The notes under the pieces were generated by a model. The model searched no databases. It was not told the DNA's origin and worked only from the letters and a program-made list of their open reading frames with translations. Position numbers and translations under genes: made by a program. This document shows positions 22,443-31,028 of a DNA stretch of 46,206 bases, piece after piece; positions within the stretch are counted from its first letter, which is position 1; the number at the start of each line of letters is the position of its first letter. Origin of the DNA: a virus; IMG/VR virus record IMGVR_UViG_3300023179_000176, positions 1 to 46,206 of that record. One strand, 5' to 3'.

Positions 22443-22853
22443 TTAAAGGTTTTGTTTTATTTCAGTAAATACGTTAAAATCGGTTATATAATCATTAACA
22501 TTATAATGCGTACTACATAAAGAAAATAGAACTGTATCAAGAGAATGATATATTTGCTCATCCCAAATTAAATTTGGTATATATATTGAATCACCTGGCA
22601 GTAGTTCATGTTGCATTTCTCTCGTTCCATCTTTTACAATTGCAGTAATTTTACCTGCTAAACACGTTAATATTTGTTTAGTTTTATAATGTGCGTGTTT
22701 TCCTCGTATATTTAAATCGGGTACGCTATATACAAAAAATGATCTTTTAGGTTTAAATTGTAAAGTAGAATCGAATTCGATTGGCATTAAAATACCATTT
22801 GGTTCGATTATTTGTTTTGCTCTAAATAATAATACATCATCAATTGTTATCAT
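22443..22853 (-). CDS. fdtA: FdtA-like dTDP-4-oxo-6-deoxyglucose 3,4-ketoisomerase
   Basis: I start at the ATG at 22853, which forms an ATGA with the upstream stop and gives MITIDDVLLFRAKQIIEPNG; an ATG 18 bases upstream is less likely. This 136-residue cupin matches the WxcM/FdtA family: KRSFFVYSVPDLNIRGKHAH, then YKTKQILTCLAGKITAIVKD and PGDSIYIPNLIWDEQIY. RGxHAH is the family's signature. It isomerises dTDP-4-keto-6-deoxyglucose to the 3-keto sugar, the usual first step before 3-amination by a DegT aminotransferase, which is present nearby. Confidence 0.8.
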   Translation of the reverse strand: MITIDDVLLFRAKQIIEPNGILMPIEFDSTLQFKPKRSFFVYSVPDLNIRGKHAHYKTKQILTCLAGKITAIVKDGTREMQHELLPGDSIYIPNLIWDEQIYHSLDTVLFSLCSTHYNVNDYITDFNVFTEIKQNL

Positions 22854-23233
22854 TTGTTTTCCGTATTCCATGTTTCTCCAAACGTTCCTACTGTAGCTCT
22901 AAATTCGTCGTCAGGATTATATTTTTCAGTTAAGTAATACATTAAAATTGAATTTGGTTCTAATGCCTTATATCCATGATATAATCCCGGTGGTATTGTT
23001 AATACTCTAAAATTTTTATCTGATAAATATTCCCATTTAACATTGCCGTCTTCATCAGCGATACCTACTTTAAAAGAGCCTTTTAAACATATCCAATAAT
23101 CTGTTTGTATTTTATGTTTATGCCATGCTACGATATGTTCTGTAGAATTAACATATGATATATTAATTTGCCCGTTTATCGTAGGAAATAAATCTATTAA
23201 TCGCTGCGCGCGATCATCTTCATTATATTTCAT
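22850..23233 (-). CDS. RmlC-like cupin (deoxysugar epimerase type)
   Basis: The 127-residue protein is a single cupin: INISYVNSTEHIVAWHKHKI, QTDYWICLKGSFKVGIADED, then RVLTIPPGLYHGYKALEPNS and ILMYYLTEKYNPDDEFR. The second motif PPGLYHGY matches the C-terminal cupin part of dTDP-4-dehydrorhamnose 3,5-epimerase, but the usual RGLHYQ is replaced by AWHKHK and the protein is shorter than the usual about 180 residues. Epimerase activity is therefore probable but not certain. ATGA overlap with the FdtA-like gene. Confidence 0.7.
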   Translation of the reverse strand: MKYNEDDRAQRLIDLFPTINGQINISYVNSTEHIVAWHKHKIQTDYWICLKGSFKVGIADEDGNVKWEYLSDKNFRVLTIPPGLYHGYKALEPNSILMYYLTEKYNPDDEFRATVGTFGETWNTENK

Positions 23234-23234
23234 A

Positions 23235-24413
23235 TTATATAAATTTTACAATCGGCACGTGTGTTATAAATTTGCCTCCGCGTGCGATATAATCTTTTTC
23301 TTTATTCATTATTTCAGTCGCAAAATTCCATGCGCCTAAATATGCCACGTCAACATCTTTATCTATTTCAATACTTTTAATAATAGGTATATGAGACCCG
23401 GGAGTTAATTTTCCTATCTTTTCAGGAGTAGTATCAATTACATATTCAATTAAATCTGATGATATACCGCAATAATTAAATACTGTTGTAGATTTAGACG
23501 TAGCTCCATAACTAATAACCTTTTTGCCTAAACGTTTACATCTAGTTAATAATTCTAATAAATCTTTTTTAGATTGTTCTACTTTATTAGCAAATGTATA
23601 AAATGTATTGATATTATCTAAACCTAACATTAATTCAAATTGAATATTATGATATACGCTAGAATGTATTTCTGTAGCATGTAATGTTTTCTTTACATAA
23701 ATTCTATTCGATCCGCCATGTACATTAATATTCTCTACTTTAACAATCGTAAGACCATTTCTTTTTAATAAATTATTTAATGCTATTACAGAAAAAATAT
23801 GAGGATGTTCATCATATATTTGATCATATGAATTCGTATTTATCATTTGTGCTAATGAAGGATCTTCAAAAATAAACATTCCGGAATCAGATAACAATGA
23901 ATATACAGCTCTAAACGTTTCATCTAGATCAGGTATGTGACAAATACAATTAGCGGCAAATATTAAATCAATATTACCTACTTCAGATTTAATTAATTCA
24001 GCTAAATTTTTGTCCCAAAATTCGTTATACGTTTTGTATCCTAATTCATTAGTTTCTTTAGCAAAATTACTACATGGTTCTACTGCGTATGATGTGTTGG
24101 TTGGCCAATTTTTTATAAAAACTCCATCATTACTTCCTATTTCTAAAACATTTTTTGGCGATAATGACTCTTTAATATTATTACTAAATTCAGCAAAATG
24201 ATTAATCATAGTACTAGACATAGACCCTCTATATGCATAATTTTCATTAAACATTAAAGGCGGGTCTACATATTCTATATGAGTAATTAATTTTGTATCA
24301 ATATCCATACCAACTTGTAAATGATAAAAATATTCATCATTAACTTCATTAGGGTATATAAATCTATTAGCAATTGGTTGCTTACCTAAATTTAAAAATT
24401 CGATTTTATCCAT
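23235..24413 (-). CDS. NDP-hexose C-methyltransferase, zinc domain missing
   Basis: The 392-residue protein has the three-part sugar C-methyltransferase layout minus its N-terminal zinc site. It starts at FLNLGKQPIANRF, where family members have a Cys-rich zinc domain before this point. SAM motif KNVLEIGSNDGVFIKNWPT follows at about 88, with IYDEHPHIFSVIALNNLLKR in the middle and the C-terminal Methyltransf_14 part, KVISYGATSKSTTVFNYCGI, then YVIDTTPEKIGKLTPGSHIP. It probably adds a branched methyl to a keto sugar (TylC3/NovU type). A candidate leader with ATATATTTAG precedes it. Confidence 0.84.
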   Translation of the reverse strand: MDKIEFLNLGKQPIANRFIYPNEVNDEYFYHLQVGMDIDTKLITHIEYVDPPLMFNENYAYRGSMSSTMINHFAEFSNNIKESLSPKNVLEIGSNDGVFIKNWPTNTSYAVEPCSNFAKETNELGYKTYNEFWDKNLAELIKSEVGNIDLIFAANCICHIPDLDETFRAVYSLLSDSGMFIFEDPSLAQMINTNSYDQIYDEHPHIFSVIALNNLLKRNGLTIVKVENINVHGGSNRIYVKKTLHATEIHSSVYHNIQFELMLGLDNINTFYTFANKVEQSKKDLLELLTRCKRLGKKVISYGATSKSTTVFNYCGISSDLIEYVIDTTPEKIGKLTPGSHIPIIKSIEIDKDVDVAYLGAWNFATEIMNKEKDYIARGGKFITHVPIVKFI

Positions 24414-24448
24414 AACTAAATATATAAATTTTTTACAATATAAACAAA

Positions 24449-25033
24449 TTAATTAATAATTACTTGACCAGAAAAATCTACTAATCCAGTTCCTGCTATA
24501 CCTTGCGGACATACGCCATGTCCTATATCTGTTATATCATATTTTGTAGTAGTAATATTTGACCAAAATATACGCATTTCATTATTCCAATGAATATCAT
24601 CTAACAATAAAATTCCTTTATAATTATTTGCTAAAAGATAATCGTATATTTGCTGTTCAAATTCTCCTGTGTGTGACGTATCTAAAAATATCATCGCAGC
24701 ATTTAATAAAATTGATTCTTCATTTAAAGAAAAAATATTTCCTATTCTTCTATCAACATTATCCGGCTGAGGTGATATACCATATAAATTATTTATATCA
24801 TACGTTATAATTTTATTTGTTTTATTGATAGATAACGCTAAACTGCTAGTACCGTGATGAGTACCTAATTCAACTATTATACTATTATTAAATAAAAACG
24901 ATAAATACGATAATAAATAATAATGGTTTTCACCGGGCGGTGCTATAAAAATTTCTTTATGATCAGCTCGATTAATATATTCAATATATGTACGTAAATC
25001 AATTTTATTAATTTCAGTTTTTGTAATTATCAT
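24449..25033 (-). CDS. SAM-dependent methyltransferase-like protein
   Basis: This 194-residue protein carries the class I fold: NNSIIVELGTHHGTSSLALS (motif I), TNKIITYDINN (acidic residue after strand 2) and AAMIFLDTSHTGEFEQQIYD (the D-x-S-H motif seen in sugar-methyltransferase-like enzymes), ending with GILLLDDIHWNNEMRIFWSN. No other domain. A glycan or small-molecule substrate is likely from context. It overlaps the GT-D-like gene by four bases. Confidence 0.72.
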   Translation of the reverse strand: MIITKTEINKIDLRTYIEYINRADHKEIFIAPPGENHYYLLSYLSFLFNNSIIVELGTHHGTSSLALSINKTNKIITYDINNLYGISPQPDNVDRRIGNIFSLNEESILLNAAMIFLDTSHTGEFEQQIYDYLLANNYKGILLLDDIHWNNEMRIFWSNITTTKYDITDIGHGVCPQGIAGTGLVDFSGQVIIN

Positions 25034-25854
25034 AACATTTCTTTATTTATAAATCGTTCTCTCCAAATATCTATTTTTGTATAATCATAATTAGTAATTT
25101 GAAAATTAATCCAACCGCCCATATACGGACGTAAATTGTCTTGAACACCGGCATAAGCATCTATACCAGACCCTACAACAATATATATTGCATCTTTATA
25201 TTTTTTCATTCTATGTAACAATGCTTGTTGTGCATGTCCTATGCCTACTAAAAATATTTTACTAGTACTTTTTTGTAATTGGGTTGCCATAAGTTGTTCA
25301 GCACCGTCAATATCATCACATAAAAATTGTTGTGGCATACGTATATAATCTGTAAATCCATCGAAACCTAAATAATCTTTATATCGTTGATATGTACATA
25401 ACTCTTCTATTAAATCTAATTTAGGTCCTGCTCCTATCAAACCAATTTGCCCATTAAATTCTTTTGTAAACCATCCAGACGCTACTAAAAAATATACATA
25501 GTCTACAGGATAATCAAATGGGTTATTAAATAATTCATTAAACCATTGTACATGCTCGTTTAATAATTGACACATTAAATAATCATTTTGTAATATTCCT
25601 TCTCTAAATGGCGCTAGATTTCTTTCTTGTAAATTTGAATCTCTTTTACCCGGTGCAGCGGACCCTCCTTGTTGATTTAAATACCATAAACGTTCGCCAT
25701 CACTAAATTTATAAAACGTAGCAGATTTATTATTTTCTACAGAATCTTTAATAAATGATTTAAATTTTTCTAATTCTGTATTTTCAGACCATTTCGAATG
25801 ATAAAAATCTCTTTGTATCTGTGGGTTAGTTTGTATTACTACTGGTTCGTTCAT
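25030..25854 (-). CDS. GT-D-fold-like glycosyltransferase (DUF1792 type)
   Basis: This 274-residue protein resembles the GT-D family. SATFYKFSDGERLWYLNQQG carries the (R/K)FxDGE signature near the N-terminus, PGKRDSNLQERNLAPFREGI follows, and FLVGIGHAQQALLHRMKKYK with VVGSGIDAYAGV forms the C-terminal nucleotide/acceptor region. In GT-D enzymes the DGE motif takes the place of DxD. The assignment is from motif memory, not a search. An AAAAGGA site precedes the ATG, about 2 bases after the upstream gene. Confidence 0.62.
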   Translation of the reverse strand: MNEPVVIQTNPQIQRDFYHSKWSENTELEKFKSFIKDSVENNKSATFYKFSDGERLWYLNQQGGSAAPGKRDSNLQERNLAPFREGILQNDYLMCQLLNEHVQWFNELFNNPFDYPVDYVYFLVASGWFTKEFNGQIGLIGAGPKLDLIEELCTYQRYKDYLGFDGFTDYIRMPQQFLCDDIDGAEQLMATQLQKSTSKIFLVGIGHAQQALLHRMKKYKDAIYIVVGSGIDAYAGVQDNLRPYMGGWINFQITNYDYTKIDIWRERFINKEML

Positions 25855-25855
25855 A

Positions 25856-26539
25856 TTATTGTCCTTTTAATTGTTTCCATCCCCGTACTTTTGTATGAGG
25901 TAACCAACATTCATTAATTATTAAGCCGAATAATCCTTTTTCAGAATTTTCTATAAATTGACCTTCTTGTCCACCCCATTTACCATCACCACCATTATGT
26001 TTATTATTTGGATTAAAATACATATTATCTAAAAAACGATATTTTTCGTAATGTTTTTTAGTCATTCCAAAACAAAATCCGTTAATAACCGTCTCTGCAT
26101 TTGTACATGCACAAAATACCGTTCCTGTTTTAGGACCGTTTGATTTTTGTTGTCCAGATATTATTCCATTTGACAACATTCCGTATATTACATTTTCATC
26201 GGGCATAGAACAAATTGATTCAATAAAAACATTAATACTTTCATTAAACCATAAATCATCGTTACAATTGACAAGTATATCGCAATTATCTATATAAGCT
26301 TGATATATACCTTTATTCCATGCACCAGTAATACCTTCTATAGTCTGATCATCTATACGTATAACATGTGTGTTATCCGATACATTTAAATTAAACTCCG
26401 AAGCATTATCTACCACATATAAATTATATTCATATTTACATGATTGATTTAAAGTAGTGCAAAATCTTTCAATAAATAAACCTCCATCCGGACGATACAT
26501 GTTTGAATGATGGGCTGTTACTATAAATCCTATTTTCAT
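25856..26539 (-). CDS. Family 2-like (GT-A) glycosyltransferase
   Basis: The 227-residue enzyme opens MKIGFIVTAHHSNMYRPDGG with a GT2 strand and has YNLYVVDNASEFNL (VDNAS), EGITGAWNKGIYQAYIDNCD and ILVNCNDDLWFNESINVFIE, where NDD is the DxD-type metal site. GMTKKHYEKYRFLDNMYFNP is a typical acceptor-domain segment. It overlaps the next methyltransferase gene by four bases. Donor and acceptor are unknown. Confidence 0.82.
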   Translation of the reverse strand: MKIGFIVTAHHSNMYRPDGGLFIERFCTTLNQSCKYEYNLYVVDNASEFNLNVSDNTHVIRIDDQTIEGITGAWNKGIYQAYIDNCDILVNCNDDLWFNESINVFIESICSMPDENVIYGMLSNGIISGQQKSNGPKTGTVFCACTNAETVINGFCFGMTKKHYEKYRFLDNMYFNPNNKHNGGDGKWGGQEGQFIENSEKGLFGLIINECWLPHTKVRGWKQLKGQ

Positions 26540-27111
26540 AAAAACATTTGAATTAATTGATCGGTACTAATTTCTTGCATTAATTCTTTTCTATTTGTAT
26601 TTAAATATTGCCAGGAATAATTTATTGGAGTAGTCCATAATTTTTGTGTTCCTTTACGTATAAATCCGCAATGATCAAACGTTACGCCATGCATTTCAAT
26701 ATCATTTAATTCCGTACGCAATTCTGCAAAAGCCTCCCATGCATTCCAACATGCACTAGATTGTAATAACCATTCTTCTTTAGGATTTACATCATGGCAT
26801 ACAATTGTACCATTATCATTTAAATGTTTTAATGAATTTAATATATCACGTTTAACTTGTTCTTTTTCGTGATATCCATCAATAAAAATTATATCCCATT
26901 TCATCGTATCTTTAATACTAAAGAAAAATTCATCCGATGTCATAACATACTTAGCCTTCATATATCTATCTTCGTTATAAGGATCTACCGAATCTTTTGA
27001 TTCACATATAACAGCTTCGAAATTAATACTTTTAGCTATTCCTATTTCTAAATAAGTTTTATAATTAAATTTTTGTATGAAAAAATTAATTAAATCCGTT
27101 CTTGTATTCAT
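26536..27111 (-). CDS. SAM-dependent methyltransferase-like protein
   Basis: The 191-residue protein starts MNTRTDLINFFIQKFNYKTY and continues with YLEIGIAKSINFEAVICESK, the class I motif, then KDSVDPYNEDRYMK and IIFIDGYHEKEQVKRDILNS, where F-I-D-G-x-H is the acidic site of Methyltransf_24-type enzymes. It ends with NDNGTIVCHDVNPKEEWLLQ. The pattern is common in glycan clusters. It overlaps the neighbouring genes on both sides. Confidence 0.78.
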   Translation of the reverse strand: MNTRTDLINFFIQKFNYKTYLEIGIAKSINFEAVICESKDSVDPYNEDRYMKAKYVMTSDEFFFSIKDTMKWDIIFIDGYHEKEQVKRDILNSLKHLNDNGTIVCHDVNPKEEWLLQSSACWNAWEAFAELRTELNDIEMHGVTFDHCGFIRKGTQKLWTTPINYSWQYLNTNRKELMQEISTDQLIQMFL

Positions 27112-28004
27112 AATATATTTTGTATTTGGTTTTTTATTGCATTAAAAGAATAAATTTCGTTTACTTTTTCAAATGCATAATTTATTATAAAGTTATAATA
27201 TTCTTGATCATTTTTTAGTTTATTAAATTTAATAGATAAATTATTTAAATCGCATGTAGCTAACTCAGGATAAAGTACTTTATTAGCATCATTATTACCT
27301 CCTAACATGATAGTTCCTAACGTTGCACATTGGGTAGCTTGTTGTCCAAAATTTAACGAGGTATCTAAATTTATTAAATATTTAGATTTATTCCACATGC
27401 GTATAAACTGTTCCCATATATCACTTCGACCATCAAGTACATTTAAATTTAATGATTGTATAAAATCGTTATTTATATTATACCTGCCGCCGGCCCAATA
27501 ATTTTCATAATTAAAAACTGTATCATTTTTATCTTCTAAAAAATTAGAACGTAAATAATCTATATTAACGGGTTGCGGTATTGTATATATTTTTGTCGGC
27601 GTAATATATCCATATTCTTTAAAATAATCAAATGTCAAATATGGACTAACAAAACCTTCGGTATTATCTATTAAATAGTTTCGTATGTTTTTTGGTACTG
27701 AAGGTTCTTTTTGCGTGCCTAATATTAATGCATTAGGATATAATGATTTTAATATATTTAAATTATTTATATTAGATTCAATTGCAGCAAATATAATATC
27801 AAAATCTTCTTCAGGAAATTCACCGTCTCTTAAATTAATAAAATGGCCATCAAATAACATAGGATAATTCCAAAATCCCATTAAGCATTCATTAGATATA
27901 TGATGCATCCTGTAATATGGTTGCCCGTTATATAAATATACTTTATTATCTTTACAAAAATATGAATCTACTTTACTGCTATCGCAAGCTAACGCGAATT
28001 TCAT
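27108..28004 (-). CDS. Putative GT-B glycosyltransferase
   Basis: The 298-residue protein has features of a small GT-B enzyme. IIFAAIESNINNLNILKSLY and KNIRNYLIDNTEGFVSPYLT lie in the N-terminal half, and IYTIPQPVNIDYLRSNFLED precedes a donor-type region with WNKSKYLINLDTSLNFGQQA and TQCATLGTIMLGGNNDA. No clear EX7E. Genomic context (between two transferases, ATGA-type overlaps) is the stronger evidence. The frame could also belong to an unassigned sugar-binding protein. Confidence 0.55.
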   Translation of the reverse strand: MKFALACDSSKVDSYFCKDNKVYLYNGQPYYRMHHISNECLMGFWNYPMLFDGHFINLRDGEFPEEDFDIIFAAIESNINNLNILKSLYPNALILGTQKEPSVPKNIRNYLIDNTEGFVSPYLTFDYFKEYGYITPTKIYTIPQPVNIDYLRSNFLEDKNDTVFNYENYWAGGRYNINNDFIQSLNLNVLDGRSDIWEQFIRMWNKSKYLINLDTSLNFGQQATQCATLGTIMLGGNNDANKVLYPELATCDLNNLSIKFNKLKNDQEYYNFIINYAFEKVNEIYSFNAIKNQIQNIL

Positions 28005-28692
28005 TATAATGTTTTTTAAATATTTTTTGTAAACTTTCAGGTATTAAATTTTGTTCTAAAAATGCTTCGTATGATTTTGTATCTGGTACAAATCCTAAAC
28101 TACGAATAGGTCCGTCAGCAGATTTAATTCTATCATCTAAATACGTATATCCGACGCAATATTGAGTATTTAATGTACATAAATAATCTTTAATTTCAGA
28201 ATTTTGTCTTAAAAATGCAATCCAATTTTCATCGCTTTGATATTGTATAGCATTCATTTTCATTGATTCTACAATATATTCTAAAACTGGTAGTGCTGTA
28301 TTTTTTACGTATACGGCACTAGTATTCCATTCAGGAGTACGTACGTATGTAGCAGCTCCTATTTCTCCATTAAATTCCGGAAATGTAATATTATTTATTT
28401 GCCAGTTATCTTGATCATGAAACCAAAAATCATCATTTAATACTCCCGATTTCATTAATTCGTACATTCCATACCATTTATTATTAAAAATATTAAATGT
28501 ACATATATCATTTAATAGATATGATCGTACTCCTTTATATTCAAAATTTAAATTAGTACCTATAATAATATCATTAATACTCCATCCATATTGGAATGCA
28601 TTATCTATCTGGCATTTAAATAGTTTAAATAGTTCGTCGTCGGAATGCCGTCTATTAGATTGTACGGCATTGTATATCATTACATTTTTCAT
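27979..28692 (-). CDS. Putative GT-A-type glycosyltransferase
   Basis: The 237-residue protein has an N-terminal strand (KNVMIYNAVQSNRRHSDDEL), DIIIGTNLNFEYKGVRSYLL, and SGVLNDDFWFHDQDNWQINN, where DQD sits in the DxD position. WNTSAVYVKNTALPVLEYIV and YQSDENWIAFLRQNSEIKDY follow; SDENW resembles the late (S/T)D(E/Q)xx motif of GT-A enzymes. The sugar is unknown. The start overlaps the next gene in an ATGA. Confidence 0.6.
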   Translation of the reverse strand: MKNVMIYNAVQSNRRHSDDELFKLFKCQIDNAFQYGWSINDIIIGTNLNFEYKGVRSYLLNDICTFNIFNNKWYGMYELMKSGVLNDDFWFHDQDNWQINNITFPEFNGEIGAATYVRTPEWNTSAVYVKNTALPVLEYIVESMKMNAIQYQSDENWIAFLRQNSEIKDYLCTLNTQYCVGYTYLDDRIKSADGPIRSLGFVPDTKSYEAFLEQNLIPESLQKIFKKHYNEIRVSLR

Positions 28693-29321
28693 ATAGTATC
28701 ATATAAAGCATTTTGCTTTTCTTGTCGACTAATTTCTTTAATATGTATTAAAGCAAATTCATCTGTTTCATATGGTAAATGAGTTCCGGTTTTCCATCCA
28801 TTCGGTCTTTCATGTACCTTTCCTTCCCATTTAATATAAGAAACATTTTTGAATATCCTTAATTGAAAATCAGGATAATTTACTCTACCTAATGCATCTA
28901 CTCTCCAACCCCATTGTTGTATATGATCCGAAGTCAATCCGTTTACTTTATTTACTCTAGGAACTGCAATAATATCAACGTCAACATTTAATTCTAAAAT
29001 ATCATCTATATTATCTATTAATAGGTCCGGCGGATATTCATCTGCATCAATATTAAAGATCCAATCTTTAGTACATAAATTTTTTAATTCATTTTTCTGA
29101 TTTGCGAAATCTTTATTTAATGGATTAAAATAATATTTAAAATTATTTAATTCCATATACTTTTTACATACTGCTTCCGTTTCTTGAGTAAAGTTTTCTG
29201 TATCTAAAAGAACGATTACTTCATCGTCTGGACGAATTTTGTTGTATAATTTAGTTAATAATTTATTTAATTCTTCGTGCTCATCGCACGCTAATATTGC
29301 ATAACTAATAAATTGTGCCAT
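28689..29321 (-). CDS. Family 2 glycosyltransferase
   Basis: This 210-residue GT2 begins MAQFISYAILACDEHEELNK, with LYNKIRPDDEVIVLLDTENF and CTKDWIFNIDADEYPPDLLI, a textbook W-I-F-x-I-D-A-D-E motif of GT2 enzymes acting with a metal ion. NKVNGLTSDHIQQWGWRVDA and YIKWEGKVHERPNGWK are typical of the family's late part. Cytoplasmic. It overlaps the small orphan gene upstream. Confidence 0.86.
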   Translation of the reverse strand: MAQFISYAILACDEHEELNKLLTKLYNKIRPDDEVIVLLDTENFTQETEAVCKKYMELNNFKYYFNPLNKDFANQKNELKNLCTKDWIFNIDADEYPPDLLIDNIDDILELNVDVDIIAVPRVNKVNGLTSDHIQQWGWRVDALGRVNYPDFQLRIFKNVSYIKWEGKVHERPNGWKTGTHLPYETDEFALIHIKEISRQEKQNALYDTI

Positions 29322-29583
29322 CGTCTGTATGTTTATAATTAGTAAATGTATCTATATAGTTTGTTGAATACGTACCCGTACCTGATGTCGAATCGGATAT
29401 CCAAATTGTTTTAGATAATCCTTTATCGGTATTGTCAGGAAATGGAATTTCTAATTGTGTTGATTTAGGTTGGTCTGATTGTATTTGAATTAATCTGTTT
29501 AAGATTTCCCGATTAAACTTATCTGCATAATTTGCTTCTATCATATGGCCTCTTAACCATATTATAAATTCTCGTTCTGTCAT
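29305..29583 (-). CDS. Small hypothetical protein, 92 aa
   Basis: The protein starts MTEREFIIWLRGHMIEANYA and has DKFNREILNRLIQIQSDQPK in a helical N-terminal half, then a Ser/Thr-rich, probably disordered tail (SDSTSGTGTYSTNYIDTF) ending in DDGTIY. The helical start resembles small proteins common in phage structural regions, without an assigned function. It is squeezed between two glycosyltransferase genes and overlaps both, so it may act in the same pathway. Confidence 0.6.
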   Translation of the reverse strand: MTEREFIIWLRGHMIEANYADKFNREILNRLIQIQSDQPKSTQLEIPFPDNTDKGLSKTIWISDSTSGTGTYSTNYIDTFTNYKHTDDGTIY

Positions 29584-30950
29584 ACCGTTTCAATTTTTTT
29601 GAGTTTCGGTAATGTAATTTTTGGAGGTTCAGTTACGGGAGTCGCGTCAGATACTTTCTTTAATTTAGGTAATTGAAGAGCTACTTGTTTTGGAAATTCT
29701 GGAATGTATTTAGTCATTATCTGATCGATACGTTCTTTCATTTTATCGAAACTAAAATTAGTTTTAGAATAATGAGAATGGCTTCTACATTTCTCTACAT
29801 ATTTTTTATACTCTTTATAAACATCTTTCATAACCGCTACGGCATAACCGAAGTCCACAGAGAACCAATTTGAATCTTTAATTAGAACTTTATCCCATTG
29901 TACAGATTTATGTATAGGTTCTAATTTACCTTTTAATTCAATTACAGCATCTTCTTTTAAGAAATCTTTTTGTCCCGACCATAATGGAACAATAACTGGT
30001 TTTCCTGATATAGCGGATTCTAAAATTGGTCTTCCATATCCTTCGCCTTTAGTAAAAGTAATATGAGCTTTTACTTTAGGATGATTATATAATTCATTCA
30101 TTTCAGTCGCAGTCAAATCACCGTATATTAAATATACATTAGGTAAACTAGTAGCGTCTGGTATGCTTTTTCTAATCGTATTAATTTTCTTTTTAAGTTC
30201 ATTTCTATCTAATACAGAAGGTGCACCTCCGGATGTCTTTAATACGAGCGCCGGTGCGTTTTTCTTATTCTTAAATGCTTCAAAGAATGATCGAATCAAT
30301 CCTCCTACATTTTTTCTGTCTTGACCAAATTCTCCGGGTAGCCAATGTCCTACAAATAAAAAGCAAAAATCTTCTTTAATGTTTTCAAAAGATTGTTTAA
30401 TTAAAGGACTTATGAAATCTGCGGGCGAATTTAATTTTTTAAATACGTCCGTGTCAATTCCTTCGAATAATACTTCAAGATTTTTATTAAAAACTAAATT
30501 ACCTATTTGCTGATTAGTTTGCTGATTCATCATTTGATAACCAGTAGTCTTAAGTACATTTGCAGAATGATTAGATGATATTAAAATTAAATCCATTTTA
30601 TTACATGCCTCGATCCATTCAGGAGCGCATCTATCCGTTTCAATACCGGCAGTAACTCCAATGTTATATTTACCAATTGGCATAAATTCATTTGGAATAG
30701 TAACTTGCATAAAGATATCCGGTTGCTGTGTTAATTGCCCGAAATGCAATCTATCAATAATTTGTTTATCATATTTGTCATTAACGTTAAGAGCATTCAA
30801 TGGAGTCTGTCCCCAACGAGTACTAATAACTTTAATTTCATATTTATCTAGTTCAATTAACGCTCTTAAAAGATCTCTTGAACGTTCACCGTATCCGCTT
30901 CGAGTAGCGCAAGGACATTGCACTACCATTAATGGTTTTTTATGTTCCAT
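29580..30950 (-). CDS. Family 4 (GT-B) glycosyltransferase
   Basis: This 456-residue enzyme has the GT4 layout. KKPLMVVQCPCATRSGYGER is the N-terminal strand with a SGYG loop; LEVLFEGIDTDVFKKLN and FCFLFVGHWLPGEFGQDRKN are mid features. The donor motif FTKGEGYGRPILESAISGKP has the E-x7-E signature, followed by VIVPLWSGQKDF. The C-terminal 40 residues (LPKLKKVSDATPVTEPPKIT...) are Lys/Pro-rich, possibly a flexible membrane- or partner-binding tail. A TATAAATA string occurs upstream of the ATG on the minus strand, resembling a T4 late promoter. Confidence 0.88.
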   Translation of the reverse strand: MEHKKPLMVVQCPCATRSGYGERSRDLLRALIELDKYEIKVISTRWGQTPLNALNVNDKYDKQIIDRLHFGQLTQQPDIFMQVTIPNEFMPIGKYNIGVTAGIETDRCAPEWIEACNKMDLILISSNHSANVLKTTGYQMMNQQTNQQIGNLVFNKNLEVLFEGIDTDVFKKLNSPADFISPLIKQSFENIKEDFCFLFVGHWLPGEFGQDRKNVGGLIRSFFEAFKNKKNAPALVLKTSGGAPSVLDRNELKKKINTIRKSIPDATSLPNVYLIYGDLTATEMNELYNHPKVKAHITFTKGEGYGRPILESAISGKPVIVPLWSGQKDFLKEDAVIELKGKLEPIHKSVQWDKVLIKDSNWFSVDFGYAVAVMKDVYKEYKKYVEKCRSHSHYSKTNFSFDKMKERIDQIMTKYIPEFPKQVALQLPKLKKVSDATPVTEPPKITLPKLKKIETV

Positions 30951-30956
30951 AATATG

Positions 30957-30964
30957 TATTTATA
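30957..30964 (-). promoter_or_regulatory. Possible T4-type late promoter element
   Basis: TATAAATA on the minus strand lies directly upstream of the GT4 ATG at 30950, matching the T4 late -10 consensus. Chance matches are expected in this AT-rich sequence; several other copies are inside genes. It is therefore only a weak candidate. Confidence 0.25.
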
Positions 30965-31028
30965 ATTGTTGTTATATTAAATTTATCTAACTCATCGTCC
31001 CAAATAAAAGATGCTTAAAAAATTTATT

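Noticed and set aside
30957-30964. Treating every TATAAATA in the window as a T4 late promoter
   Set aside because: The octamer is expected by chance about ten times per strand in DNA this AT-rich, and several copies lie within genes.
30661-30990. A 109-codon plus-strand frame over the GT4 gene
   Set aside because: Opposite strand of a gene with an intact E-x7-E donor site; no ribosome binding site.
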